This document shows, piece by piece, positions 1-8,033 of a DNA stretch of 64,000 bases. The translations under genes and the position numbers were made by a program. Origin of the DNA: Thiothrix unzii (GTDB lineage Bacteria > Pseudomonadota > Gammaproteobacteria > Thiotrichales > Thiotrichaceae); contig NZ_CP072793.1 of the NCBI RefSeq assembly GCF_017901175.1, positions 868,001-932,000 on the forward strand. Reading direction: 5' to 3'. Each line of letters opens with the position of its first letter. Position 1 is the first letter of the stretch. The notes beneath the pieces are model-generated. The model saw nothing but the letters and a program-made list of their open reading frames with translations, was not told where the DNA came from and did no database searches.

Positions 1-18
1 AGTTAACGTTCATTGTGC

Positions 19-888
19 TTACGGTGTGGTTTTTTGTTTAAAGTAACGGAAGAACTCGGAATCCGGCTCTAGCACCATCACATCACCCGGTTTGCCCAAG
101 GTAGAGCGATAAGCACCTAAGCTGCGATAAAAAGCGTAAAACTCCGCGTCTTGCTGATAGGCATTGGCGTAAATTTCAGCCGCTTTACCATCGCCTTCAC
201 CACGAATGGTTTCCGATTTTTTGTAAGCATCCGCCATTGTAATAGTGGCCTGACGGTCGGCAGCCGCTTTGAGTTTTTCCGCTTCTTCCTGCCCGCGTGA
301 ACGGAAGTCTTGCGCTACCCGCTGACGTTCAGAACGCATCCGCTCATACACTGAGTTGCTTACGCTGTCAGGGAAGTCAATTTTGCTGACGCGCACGTCA
401 ACAATTTCAATCCCCAACTGGGTGGCAACGTCATTGGATTTACTTTCCAAACCCTGCATGATTTTGTCACGCTCGGCGGATAATACTTCCTGAATGGTGC
501 GACGGCTGAATTCATTGCGCAAACCGTCTTTCATCAACTGTTCCAAACGGTTTTCCGCGTCAGCAATGCGCCCGCCGCCAGTGGAACGGTAGAAGTTAGA
601 CACGTCTTTAATGCGCCATTTCACGAAAAAGTCGACGGTGACGTACTTCTTTTCACCCGTCAGAAACTGTTCTGACTTGGAAGTCATCGTCAGAATCTGT
701 GAGGGGAATTTGCTTACCGTATTCATAAAGGGCAGTTTGAAGTGCAAACCCGGTTGAATATCAGCATTCACGATTTGGCGAAATTGGAACAAAATCGCAC
801 GTTCACGCTGATCCACGGTGTAAGCCGACATGAACAAGCCCACTGCTGCAAGGCCGAGTACGCCTAGTACCGTATTTTTGATGTCCAT
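19..888 (-). CDS. hflC: HflC, SPFH-domain regulator of FtsH protease
   Basis: HflC forms a membrane complex with HflK that surrounds and modulates the FtsH protease. The 289-residue protein has one N-terminal membrane segment (about residues 7-24), then a band-7/SPFH domain starting around 'VDQRERAILFQF' and an Ala/Glu/Lys-rich helical C-terminal part. This is normal length for the family. Its ATG overlaps the hflK stop by one base (TAATG), so the two are translationally coupled in the order hflK-hflC. The gene ends 18 bases from the window edge, so what follows cannot be seen. Confidence 0.96.
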   Translation of the reverse strand: MDIKNTVLGVLGLAAVGLFMSAYTVDQRERAILFQFRQIVNADIQPGLHFKLPFMNTVSKFPSQILTMTSKSEQFLTGEKKYVTVDFFVKWRIKDVSNFYRSTGGGRIADAENRLEQLMKDGLRNEFSRRTIQEVLSAERDKIMQGLESKSNDVATQLGIEIVDVRVSKIDFPDSVSNSVYERMRSERQRVAQDFRSRGQEEAEKLKAAADRQATITMADAYKKSETIRGEGDGKAAEIYANAYQQDAEFYAFYRSLGAYRSTLGKPGDVMVLEPDSEFFRYFKQKTTP

Positions 889-2084
889 TAACGACCCTCC
901 CTCGTGGTGGTATTGCGGTTTGCACCGCGCACAATGTCACCTTCTGTGGCGGGTGGTGTGGCAGCATCGGTTGCCGCTTTGGCAGGTGGTGCGGCTTGCA
1001 GTGTTTTGGCGGCAGCAGCAACGGCAGCCGTTTCAGCATTAGCATCGGCAGCACCGGGCATGGGTACGTAAATCATATTGTTACCGCTTTTCGCATCCAC
1101 GATGACTTTGCGGCTACCATTCATTACCGCTTCGATGGTCTCTAAATAGAGGCGTTCGCGGGTAATGTCCGGGGCTTTACGGTATTCAGCGACTAACTGA
1201 TTAAAGCGTGCCGCGTCACCTTCTGCGCGGGCAATCGCTTCCTGGCGGTTAGCTTCGGCTTCTTCGAGTAAGCGAGCCGCTTTACCACGGGCATCAGGCA
1301 ATACTTTATTGCTGTAAGTTTCCGCTTCATTCTGGAACTGTGTGGCGTTTTCACGGGCTTTGTTGGCATCGTCAAACGCTTCTTTCACTTCGGTCGGTGC
1401 TTCTGCGTAAGGCAGGTTGACCTTGATGACTTGCAAACCCGACTTGTACGCATCCAATACGGATTGCATCAGGGTTTGGGTGTCAATCGCAATATTTTCA
1501 CGACCTTCCTTGAGGATGAAGTCCATGCTGTTGCGCCCAACCACTTCACGGGTTGCGCCGCGCATGACTTGGTAAAGCGTACCGCTAGGGTCGTTGAGGT
1601 CAACGTCTTTAACATTGAAAGCGTAGTCTTCAATATTGCTGATTTTGTACTGTACCGACACCCCGATTTCGATGATGTTTTCATCTTTAGTCAGCATATT
1701 GCTGCGGTCTTGGGCACTGCGGTTTTGTTCAACGTCAATGATTTCAACGGTTTCAATCGGGTAAGGCAAACGCCAGTGCAAACCCGCGCCCGTGACTTCC
1801 TGAAACGCACCAAAGCGTAATACTAAACCTTGCTGACGGGCATCAACGGTGTAAATCCCGGAGAGTAACCAAGCAATAGTGCCGATGATCAGCAGCAAAA
1901 TAATGCCTTTGGCACTGTTACCGTTGCTGTTACCGCTATTACTACTACCGCCGCCGGAGCCGCCGAATAAGTTATTGAATTTTTCAGTCAGTTTGCGGAT
2001 AAGTTCTTCAGGGTCATTGTTTGAACCCCGCTTTTTTCCTGTCCACGGGTCTTGTTGATTCCCACCCGGTTCGTTCCAGGGCAT
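888..2084 (-). CDS. hflK: HflK, SPFH-domain partner of HflC
   Basis: This 398-residue protein starts with the typical HflK leader MPWNEPGG and a Gly/Asn/Ser-rich linker (about residues 40-58). One membrane segment (about 60-76) and an SPFH domain follow. The C-terminal tail is Ala-rich and low in complexity. HflK sits in the inner membrane with a periplasmic SPFH domain and restrains FtsH with HflC. It is the first gene of the pair. The upstream spacer to the terminator at 2280 must contain its promoter, but I see no strong -35/-10 pair. Confidence 0.96.
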   Translation of the reverse strand: MPWNEPGGNQQDPWTGKKRGSNNDPEELIRKLTEKFNNLFGGSGGGSSNSGNSNGNSAKGIILLLIIGTIAWLLSGIYTVDARQQGLVLRFGAFQEVTGAGLHWRLPYPIETVEIIDVEQNRSAQDRSNMLTKDENIIEIGVSVQYKISNIEDYAFNVKDVDLNDPSGTLYQVMRGATREVVGRNSMDFILKEGRENIAIDTQTLMQSVLDAYKSGLQVIKVNLPYAEAPTEVKEAFDDANKARENATQFQNEAETYSNKVLPDARGKAARLLEEAEANRQEAIARAEGDAARFNQLVAEYRKAPDITRERLYLETIEAVMNGSRKVIVDAKSGNNMIYVPMPGAADANAETAAVAAAAKTLQAAPPAKAATDAATPPATEGDIVRGANRNTTTREGR

Positions 2085-2252
2085 AGGTTTGCTCCTAAAA
2101 TATAAAAACGATCTTTGCTAGTGTTGCTTCATGGCGATAACAATATCACCCAATCGCGAAGGATAGCAGATTAGCGGGGGGGATAACCAAACTTACCCAG
2201 CAAAATGGGTGAATTAGCAGGGGGAGAAGTGCGTTGTTGCAAAAATAGCAGG

Positions 2253-2280
2253 CAAAAAAAAGCGGGTCATAAAGACCCGC
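2253..2280 (-). terminator. rho-independent terminator, minus strand
   Basis: A perfect 7-bp stem (GCGGGTC at 2262-2268 with GACCCGC at 2274-2280, loop ATAAA) is followed on the minus strand by a run of U (A-tract 2254-2261). It lies about 400 nt beyond the stop of the M23 peptidase gene, which suggests that the transcript between 2678 and here is a long 3' UTR or a separate RNA. Confidence 0.85.
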
Positions 2281-2677
2281 GCTTTGCTAAAGGTGACCCA
2301 AGAACACCGGAATCCCGGTCAGATGCAGGCAAACCCCCTGTTTGCGCCATTGCACCCGGTGACGACATAACTACTTGCATACACTCCCAGTGTTTACGAG
2401 TATCTATGCTGGTCTATCCTCAAGTCTAACCCTGCAACCAGCTCCCCAATGAATGGCCGGTTATCAGGGTCTATTCAAACTACTTCAGCGTGCCATCTCC
2501 AAATCTCTTATGCCATTGAGTGTCAGAACGGCGGAACAGCTTATTTTTTGTATTTCAGATACTTCTGACGACGAAATCGCTACCACAAACCCCAAGTTCA
2601 CGACTCCTTGCTGAAGCTGAGGCCATAGTAGCGGGCAAGCCATTAACTGAAACTGAACCCTACGGTCGTTTTTTACC
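2281..2677 (-). other. gene-free stretch; possible small RNA ending at the terminator
   Basis: About 400 bases without a convincing coding frame lie between the M23 gene and its terminator. Read on the minus strand, the last 100 nt hold successive short hairpins: GCAAAC/GTTTGC near 2321-2337 and ACCGG/CCGGT near 2301-2315, followed directly by the terminator. This is the layout of a structured sRNA or long 3' UTR. I compared it from memory with 6S RNA, tmRNA, RNase P RNA and 4.5S RNA and saw none of their hallmark sequences. Confidence 0.3.
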
Positions 2678-3472
2678 CTACAAGAATAGGGCGGGATCAA
2701 CCGCTTCACCATTGAGGTAAACCGACCAGTGCAAATGCGGCCCGGTGGCGCGTCCGGTGCTGCCAACCGCGCCGACAATATCGCCTTGTTGCAGGTTATC
2801 GCCCGGTTTGACGGTAATTTGACTGAGGTGGGCGTACATGCTGATGACACCAGAGCCGTGGTCGACATACACCACATTGCCGCTGAAAAAGAAATCACCA
2901 GTGTGCAACACGCGCCCCGCAGCGGTAGCCTTAACAGGTGTGCCGGTAGCGGCAGCAATGTCCATGCCACTGTGCGGATTGCGCTGTTGCCCGTTAAAAA
3001 TGCGGCGCATTCCAAAGCGTCCGGTATCCGCACCGGGGGCAGGGCGGATAAAATCGAGTGTGGCCGCTTGTGGGGAATAGCGGCTTTTGATGCCTTTTTG
3101 TACCGCTAATTCTTGCACAATGCGTTGACTGGATTCGTCGTCCGGTTCTACTTTGTTGTTGTCGTTAATGCGAATGCGTTGGGTGCGATACTGTTTGGGT
3201 TGCACCTCGAAAGGGATCAGTGAGCCAGCCGCTTGCAGGTGATGTTCACCCGCTTGTGCGTCCAGCGGGATGCCGACTAAAGCCAGCCACGCGCCGTCTT
3301 GTTGTGCTACCGTTACGCGCTTGCCTTCGTATTGTACGACGGGGGCGGTGACGGTTGTGGTAGCGTCTGCCACGGGAATAATAGCGATGCCCCCCGGCAC
3401 AGGATTGGCGCGTGGAAACGCCAGTAACTGCCCGGAATAAAGCACAAGACCAAACAACAACCATTTTTTCAT
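2678..3472 (-). CDS. M23-family peptidoglycan metallopeptidase, secreted
   Basis: The 264-residue protein starts with a signal peptide (MKKWLLFGLVLYSGQLLAFP). A longer frame upstream runs into the divergent aminotransferase, so the start at 3472 is preferred. The C-terminal LytM/peptidase M23 domain carries the zinc motifs HSGMD (HxxxD) and HLHW. It is expected to cleave peptide crosslinks in periplasmic peptidoglycan or to act as an amidase activator. All zinc ligands are present, which favours an active enzyme. It is divergent from the aminotransferase gene, with only 34 bp between the two starts. Confidence 0.9.
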   Translation of the reverse strand: MKKWLLFGLVLYSGQLLAFPRANPVPGGIAIIPVADATTTVTAPVVQYEGKRVTVAQQDGAWLALVGIPLDAQAGEHHLQAAGSLIPFEVQPKQYRTQRIRINDNNKVEPDDESSQRIVQELAVQKGIKSRYSPQAATLDFIRPAPGADTGRFGMRRIFNGQQRNPHSGMDIAAATGTPVKATAAGRVLHTGDFFFSGNVVYVDHGSGVISMYAHLSQITVKPGDNLQQGDIVGAVGSTGRATGPHLHWSVYLNGEAVDPALFL

Positions 3473-3506
3473 TTCATTACCTATCAGGTTTGGTGTAAGC
3501 AAGTTG

Positions 3507-4676
3507 ATGAACGAGCATAGCACAGCAGCACGGATGCGTGACATCCAGCCGTTTCATGTCATGGCTTTATTAGATGAAGCGCGGCAGCGTGAAGCAGCAG
3601 GGCAGGATATTATCCATTTGGAAGTGGGTGAACCGGATTTTCCGACACCCGAGCCGATTGTGGCAGCAGGGATTCGTGCGTTGCAGGACGGGCGCACTAA
3701 ATACACCGCCGCGCGTGGTTTACCGGCGTTGCGTGAAGCGATTGCGGACTATTACGCGGCACGCTTTGGCGTGGTGATTTCACCGCAACGCATTTTGATT
3801 ACGCCCGGTGCATCGGGAGCATTGCAACTGGTGTTGGGGGCGTTGCTGAATCCGGGGGATGAGGTGTTAATGACCGACCCCGGCTACCCGTGTAATCGTC
3901 ATTTTGTGCGTTTGTTTGAGGGTAAAGCGCGGGCTATTGCGGTGGATGCCAGCAGCGATTACCAGTTAACCGCCGCTCAAGTGGGCGAGTATTGGACACC
4001 CGCTACCCGTGCGGTGTTATTGGCAAGCCCCGCCAATCCGACGGGGACGGTATTGAGTTTGCCGGAACTTCAGGCGATTTATGCGCAAACCCAGCAGCGC
4101 GGTGGCGAGCTGATTGTCGATGAAATTTACCAAGGTTTGACTTACGGCGTGGCGGATGTGACTGCGTTGTCGGTAGACCCGGATAACATCTGGGTCATTA
4201 ACAGTTTTTCCAAGTTTTTTGGAATGACCGGGTGGCGTTTGGGGTGGGTGGTGGCTCCGGCGAATGTGGTTGAGGTGTTGGATCGTTTGGCGCAAAACTT
4301 GTTTTTAGCCGCACCGACTCCGGCACAATACGCGGCACTGGCGGCGTTTACCCCGGAATCATTGGCGATTATGGAAGCACAGCGACAGGAATTGCAGCAA
4401 CGCCGTGATTTTCTGGTTCCGGCTTTAGCGGATTTGGGGTTTGAGGTGGCAGCACCGCCGCAGGGTGCGTTTTATGTGTACGCCGGATCAGCGCGTTTTA
4501 GTGACGATGCCCAAGCGTTGTGCCGGGATGTGCTGGATAAAACCGGGGTAACGTTTACGCCGGGGATTGATTTCGGGGTGCATCAGGCAGCGACGCATGT
4601 GCGTTTTGCTTACACTTGCCCTGTGGCACGTTTGGAACAGGCAATTGAACGATTGGCACGGTATTTCAGAAGCTAA
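3507..4676 (+). CDS. class I/II PLP-dependent aminotransferase
   Basis: This 389-residue cytosolic fold-type I aminotransferase has the PLP-lysine motif NSFSKFFGMTGWRLGW, the 'DEIYQGL' aspartate region and the C-terminal arginine (THVRFAYTC) that binds the substrate carboxylate. It belongs to the aspartate/alanine-type family. The amino donor cannot be fixed from sequence. An in-frame TTG lies just before the ATG at 3507, and a second possible ATG is at 3534 (MRDIQPFHVM). The stop is immediately followed by the uvrC ATG (TAAATG), so the two are likely cotranscribed. Confidence 0.9.
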   Translation: MNEHSTAARMRDIQPFHVMALLDEARQREAAGQDIIHLEVGEPDFPTPEPIVAAGIRALQDGRTKYTAARGLPALREAIADYYAARFGVVISPQRILITPGASGALQLVLGALLNPGDEVLMTDPGYPCNRHFVRLFEGKARAIAVDASSDYQLTAAQVGEYWTPATRAVLLASPANPTGTVLSLPELQAIYAQTQQRGGELIVDEIYQGLTYGVADVTALSVDPDNIWVINSFSKFFGMTGWRLGWVVAPANVVEVLDRLAQNLFLAAPTPAQYAALAAFTPESLAIMEAQRQELQQRRDFLVPALADLGFEVAAPPQGAFYVYAGSARFSDDAQALCRDVLDKTGVTFTPGIDFGVHQAATHVRFAYTCPVARLEQAIERLARYFRS

Positions 4677-6530
4677 ATGTGGCAAAATACCCCGATGCAG
4701 AGTGAACCCCAAGCCTTTGACCCACAAGATTTTTTGAAAACCGTGCCGCACAAGCCCGGTGTTTATCGTATGCTCGATAAAAATGCAGGGATTCTTTACG
4801 TTGGTAAAGCGAAAGACCTGAAAAATCGCTTGTCGAGTTATTTTCGCGGGACACTGACCAATTCGCGTATTTATGCGATGGTAAAGCAGATTTGCGGGGT
4901 GGAAATTGCGATTACCACCACTGAGGCAGAAGCGTTGTTGCTGGAAAGCAATCTGATTAAGCAGCATTCGCCGCATTACAATATCCGTTTGAAAGATGGC
5001 AAGGGCTACCCGTACATCTATATTTCGACCAAGCAGGAATACCCGCGTATTCAGTTTTATCGCGGTTCACGTAAGGAGACGGGGCAGTATTTTGGCCCTT
5101 ATCCGAGTGCGGGTGCATTGAGCCAGACCTTGAATCTGATGAAAAAACTGTTCAAGGCGCGGCAATGTGAAGACAGTTACTTTGCGAACCGTTCGCGCCC
5201 GTGTCTGGAATACCAGATTAAGCGTTGCAGTGCGCCGTGCGTGGGCTTGATTAGCAAGGAAGAATACGCGCAAAGCATTCGTCATGCGATCCAGTTTTTG
5301 CAGGGGCGCACTCAGGAGGCGATTGAGGAGCTGGTGCAGAAAATGGAAGCGGCAGCGATGACCCTGAACTTTGAAAAAGCGGCGGAACACCGTGATTTAA
5401 TTGAAAGTTTACGGCATATTTCGCAGCAGCAATACGTCAGCGGCAGTTCGGGTAACGTGGATGTGGTAGCGATTCACTGCGATTCCGGGATTGCCAGTGT
5501 GCAAGTGTTTACGGTGCGTAACGGCAATAACTTAGGCAATCGCAATTTTTTTCCAAGCTTACCCGATAATGCCTTGGGTAATGCGGAAGTGTTGGCGGCT
5601 TTTTTGGCGCAATATTATTTGAATCACGATGTGCCGGGTGAGATTTTGGTAGCAGAATTGCCCGATGATGTAGCGGTATTGGCGGATATGTTGACCCTCA
5701 AGCAAGGGCGTAAAGTGGTGATTCGTCAGCCGCAGCGTGGTGAACGTAGCAAATGGGTGGAAATGGCGCAGCGCAATGCGGAACAGGCGTTGCAAATGCA
5801 GTTGCTGTCGAAAGCGGGAATGCAGCAGCGTTTAGCCGATTTGCAGCAGGTGTTGCAATTGCCCACGCCGCCTGCACGGATGGAATGCTTTGATATTAGC
5901 CACACGATGGGCGAGGCAACGGTGGCTTCGTGCGTGGTGTTTGACCTGAATGGCGCACTGAAATCGGATTACCGTCGTTATAATATCAATGGGATAACTG
6001 GCGGTGATGATTACGCCGCGATGCATCAGGCATTGACGCGCCGGTTTCGTCGGGTGACTGAGCAGGATGGCAAACGCCCTGATATTCTGTTTATTGATGG
6101 CGGCAAAGGTCAGGTGGCGCAGGCGTTAGCGGTGTTGGATGAATTGCAGGTGACAGGCGTGGAAGTGGTCGGGGTTGCGAAAGGCGAAGGGCGCAAACCG
6201 GGCTTAGAAACGTTGATTATTGAGCGTGGCACAGGGCGACTGGCTCTGCCTGAGCATTCCAAAGCCTTGCATTTGATCCAGCAAATCCGCGATGAGGCGC
6301 ACCGTTTTGCGATTACCGGACACCGCGCCCGTCGTCAAAAAGCCCGTACCCAGTCGCCTTTGGAGCAGGTTGCCGGTTTAGGGCCGAAACGTCGCCAAGT
6401 ATTATTGCAGCAGTTTGGTGGTTTGCGAGCCATTGAGCGTGCCAGTGTGGATGAGTTGGTAAAAGTGCCGGGGATTAGCCCTGACTTGGCTCGTAAGATT
6501 TATGATTGCTTTAACGGGGATGGAAATTAG
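4677..6530 (+). CDS. uvrC: excinuclease ABC subunit C
   Basis: UvrC makes both incisions in UvrABC nucleotide excision repair. In order, the 617-residue protein has a GIY-YIG nuclease domain (about 24-102, KPGVYRM..YVGKAKDLKNRL), a Cys-rich segment (CEDSYFANRSRPCLEYQIKRCSAPC), a UVR motif (about 210-245) that contacts UvrB, an RNase H-like nuclease with the FDISHTMG aspartate, and tandem helix-hairpin-helix motifs at the C-terminus. Length and order are standard. The start could also be ATG 4695. It is followed one base later by pgsA, the usual gammaproteobacterial order. Confidence 0.97.
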   Translation: MWQNTPMQSEPQAFDPQDFLKTVPHKPGVYRMLDKNAGILYVGKAKDLKNRLSSYFRGTLTNSRIYAMVKQICGVEIAITTTEAEALLLESNLIKQHSPHYNIRLKDGKGYPYIYISTKQEYPRIQFYRGSRKETGQYFGPYPSAGALSQTLNLMKKLFKARQCEDSYFANRSRPCLEYQIKRCSAPCVGLISKEEYAQSIRHAIQFLQGRTQEAIEELVQKMEAAAMTLNFEKAAEHRDLIESLRHISQQQYVSGSSGNVDVVAIHCDSGIASVQVFTVRNGNNLGNRNFFPSLPDNALGNAEVLAAFLAQYYLNHDVPGEILVAELPDDVAVLADMLTLKQGRKVVIRQPQRGERSKWVEMAQRNAEQALQMQLLSKAGMQQRLADLQQVLQLPTPPARMECFDISHTMGEATVASCVVFDLNGALKSDYRRYNINGITGGDDYAAMHQALTRRFRRVTEQDGKRPDILFIDGGKGQVAQALAVLDELQVTGVEVVGVAKGEGRKPGLETLIIERGTGRLALPEHSKALHLIQQIRDEAHRFAITGHRARRQKARTQSPLEQVAGLGPKRRQVLLQQFGGLRAIERASVDELVKVPGISPDLARKIYDCFNGDGN

Positions 6531-6531
6531 T

Positions 6532-7083
6532 ATGGTGTTCAACCTGCCGGTATTGTTGACGTGGCTGCGGATTGCCTTTATCCCGTTGCTGGTTTTTTTG
6601 TTTTATCTGGATAAACCTTGGGCAGCGTTGGCAGCGGCTACGGTGTTTGGGGTAGCGGGTTTGACCGACTGGGCGGATGGTTATTTAGCACGCTTGTGGC
6701 AACAGGAATCGCGTTTCGGGGCGTTTCTCGATCCGGTGGCGGATAAGTTGATCGTGGCAGTCGCGTTGATTTTGGTCGTGGAACGCGAAGGTGCAATGTG
6801 GATGACCTTGGCGGCGATGATTATTATCGGGCGGGAAATTGTGATTTCAGCCTTGCGCGAATGGATGGCGGAAGTGGGTGCGCGTGGCAAAGTCGCGGTG
6901 GCCTTTATCGGTAAACTTAAAACCGCGATACAAATCATTGCATTGATTTTCTTGCTGTATAACCAAGATTTGTGGGGAATGCCGTTGCGTGAATGGGGCT
7001 TGTGGGCATTAGCGGTGGCAACCGTATTGACGGTGCTGTCAATGGTGCAATATTTGAAAGGTGCGTTTAGCGCGGCGGTTTAA
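6532..7083 (+). CDS. pgsA: CDP-diacylglycerol--glycerol-3-phosphate 3-phosphatidyltransferase
   Basis: PgsA makes phosphatidylglycerophosphate, the first committed step to phosphatidylglycerol and cardiolipin. The 183-residue membrane protein has the CDP-alcohol phosphatidyltransferase motif DGxxAR...GxxxDxxxD, seen as DWADGYLARLWQQESRFGAFLDPVADK, plus several membrane helices. I chose ATG 6532 because MVFNLPVLLTWLR aligns with the usual PgsA start. Earlier in-frame starts lie inside uvrC. Start and uvrC stop are one base apart. Confidence 0.96.
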   Translation: MVFNLPVLLTWLRIAFIPLLVFLFYLDKPWAALAAATVFGVAGLTDWADGYLARLWQQESRFGAFLDPVADKLIVAVALILVVEREGAMWMTLAAMIIIGREIVISALREWMAEVGARGKVAVAFIGKLKTAIQIIALIFLLYNQDLWGMPLREWGLWALAVATVLTVLSMVQYLKGAFSAAV

Positions 7084-7092
7084 ATGAGATAA

Positions 7093-7115
7093 GGGTCACA
7101 GCGTGTTTGTGACCC
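7093..7115. other. hairpin downstream of pgsA
   Basis: Perfect 8-bp inverted repeat (GGGTCACA / TGTGACCC, 7-nt loop) 10 bases after the pgsA stop. It has no clear U-run after it, so it may be a weak terminator or a 3'-end stabiliser. It marks the boundary between the uvrC-pgsA unit and the accessory island. Confidence 0.5.
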
Positions 7116-7201
7116 AAAACATAACATTTCTTGCGCAGATATTGACACAAATCCACAACCTACCTAACCTGAATCGACTACTTGCCAGTTGAGATTGCGT
7201 T

Positions 7202-7564
7202 ATGGCTACACTGAATGTTTCTTTGCCAGACAACTTGAAAACCTATGTTGCTCAGCGGGTACACAACGGCGAATACAGCAACGCCAGCGATTACATCCGC
7301 ACCTTGATCCGCAAAGACAGGGAGCATCCTGCCGTACCCGATATTTCTACACAGTTACTGGAAGAAGCTGCCCGGATTCAAACCCTGCCACTCGACACCG
7401 ACAGCAAACGTCGCCTGCTGGCAATGTATGTCATGTTAGAAAAGAAACGCCAAGCTCCCGCCCCATCAGTTGAGAGCGTGATCCAAGGCTTGAAGGAAAT
7501 GGGCGAAGAAGCGCAGCGCAACGGACTAACTCCAGAAATACTGGATGACATCCTGAATGGTTGA
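7202..7564 (+). CDS. ribbon-helix-helix antitoxin (ParD-like)
   Basis: The first 41 residues (MATLNVSLPDNLKTYVAQRV..SDYIRTLIRKDRE) form a CopG/ParD-type ribbon-helix-helix DNA-binding domain. The remaining 80 residues are expected to wrap the toxin. At 120 residues it is longer than classical ParD (about 80). It overlaps the downstream PIN toxin gene by 8 bp, the usual arrangement for a type II toxin-antitoxin pair that represses its own promoter. It is the first gene of the accessory island after pgsA. Confidence 0.85.
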   Translation: MATLNVSLPDNLKTYVAQRVHNGEYSNASDYIRTLIRKDREHPAVPDISTQLLEEAARIQTLPLDTDSKRRLLAMYVMLEKKRQAPAPSVESVIQGLKEMGEEAQRNGLTPEILDDILNG

Positions 7565-7970
7565 GAGAAAACATCTGGTTATCGACACCAGCACACTCAT
7601 CAGCGCGTTTTTCTTCCCCAACTCTGTTCCTGCTCAAGCACTCAACAAAGGCTTGCAGGAATACACTTTGTGGGTGTCAGCAGAAACCCAACAGGAATTG
7701 CTCGAAGTTGCGCAACGTGACAAGTTTAACCGCTATGTCCCTTTGGCAATACGCATGGAGCGGGTAACGGATTTTCTGGCGAAAACCCGTTTGTGTGCCG
7801 ATGTGCCGTTCATCGAAACGGGTTGCCGTGATCCCAAAGACATCAAGTTTCTGACACTTGCCGTTGCAGTTGGTGCTGATGTTCTGATTTCCAGCGACAG
7901 TGACCTGCTGGATTTGAACCTGTTTCAGGGTGTGCAAGTGATGAAACCTGCCGAGTTTTGTGGGCATTAA
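7557..7970 (+). CDS. PIN-domain toxin (putative endoribonuclease)
   Basis: This 137-residue PIN-domain protein belongs to the 'putative toxin-antitoxin system toxin, PIN family' group. Acidic residues expected to bind the metal are visible: D10 (VIDTST), E47, D95 (DPKDIKF) and D114/D116 (SSDSDL). PIN toxins cut RNA, often tRNA or mRNA. The target here is unknown. It overlaps the RHH antitoxin by 8 bp. RHH antitoxins usually pair with ParE/RelE toxins, but RHH-PIN pairs are known. Confidence 0.85.
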   Translation: MVERKHLVIDTSTLISAFFFPNSVPAQALNKGLQEYTLWVSAETQQELLEVAQRDKFNRYVPLAIRMERVTDFLAKTRLCADVPFIETGCRDPKDIKFLTLAVAVGADVLISSDSDLLDLNLFQGVQVMKPAEFCGH

Positions 7971-8033
7971 TTCGCTGAATCCCCCATTTATTTGTGTCAA
8001 AATGTGACTTTCCCAATCACGAATCCAGCAGAT

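Noticed and set aside
2281-2677. 6S RNA, tmRNA, RNase P RNA or 4.5S RNA in the gene-free stretch
   Set aside because: None of the conserved sequences I remember for these RNAs is present on either strand.
2485-3033. 182-codon minus-strand open frame overlapping the M23 gene
   Set aside because: It is an out-of-frame shadow of the M23 peptidase coding sequence, without a family match.
7189-7473. Alternative 94-codon plus-strand frame over the antitoxin gene
   Set aside because: The frame at 7202 gives a clear ribbon-helix-helix protein overlapping the toxin; the other frame is a shadow.
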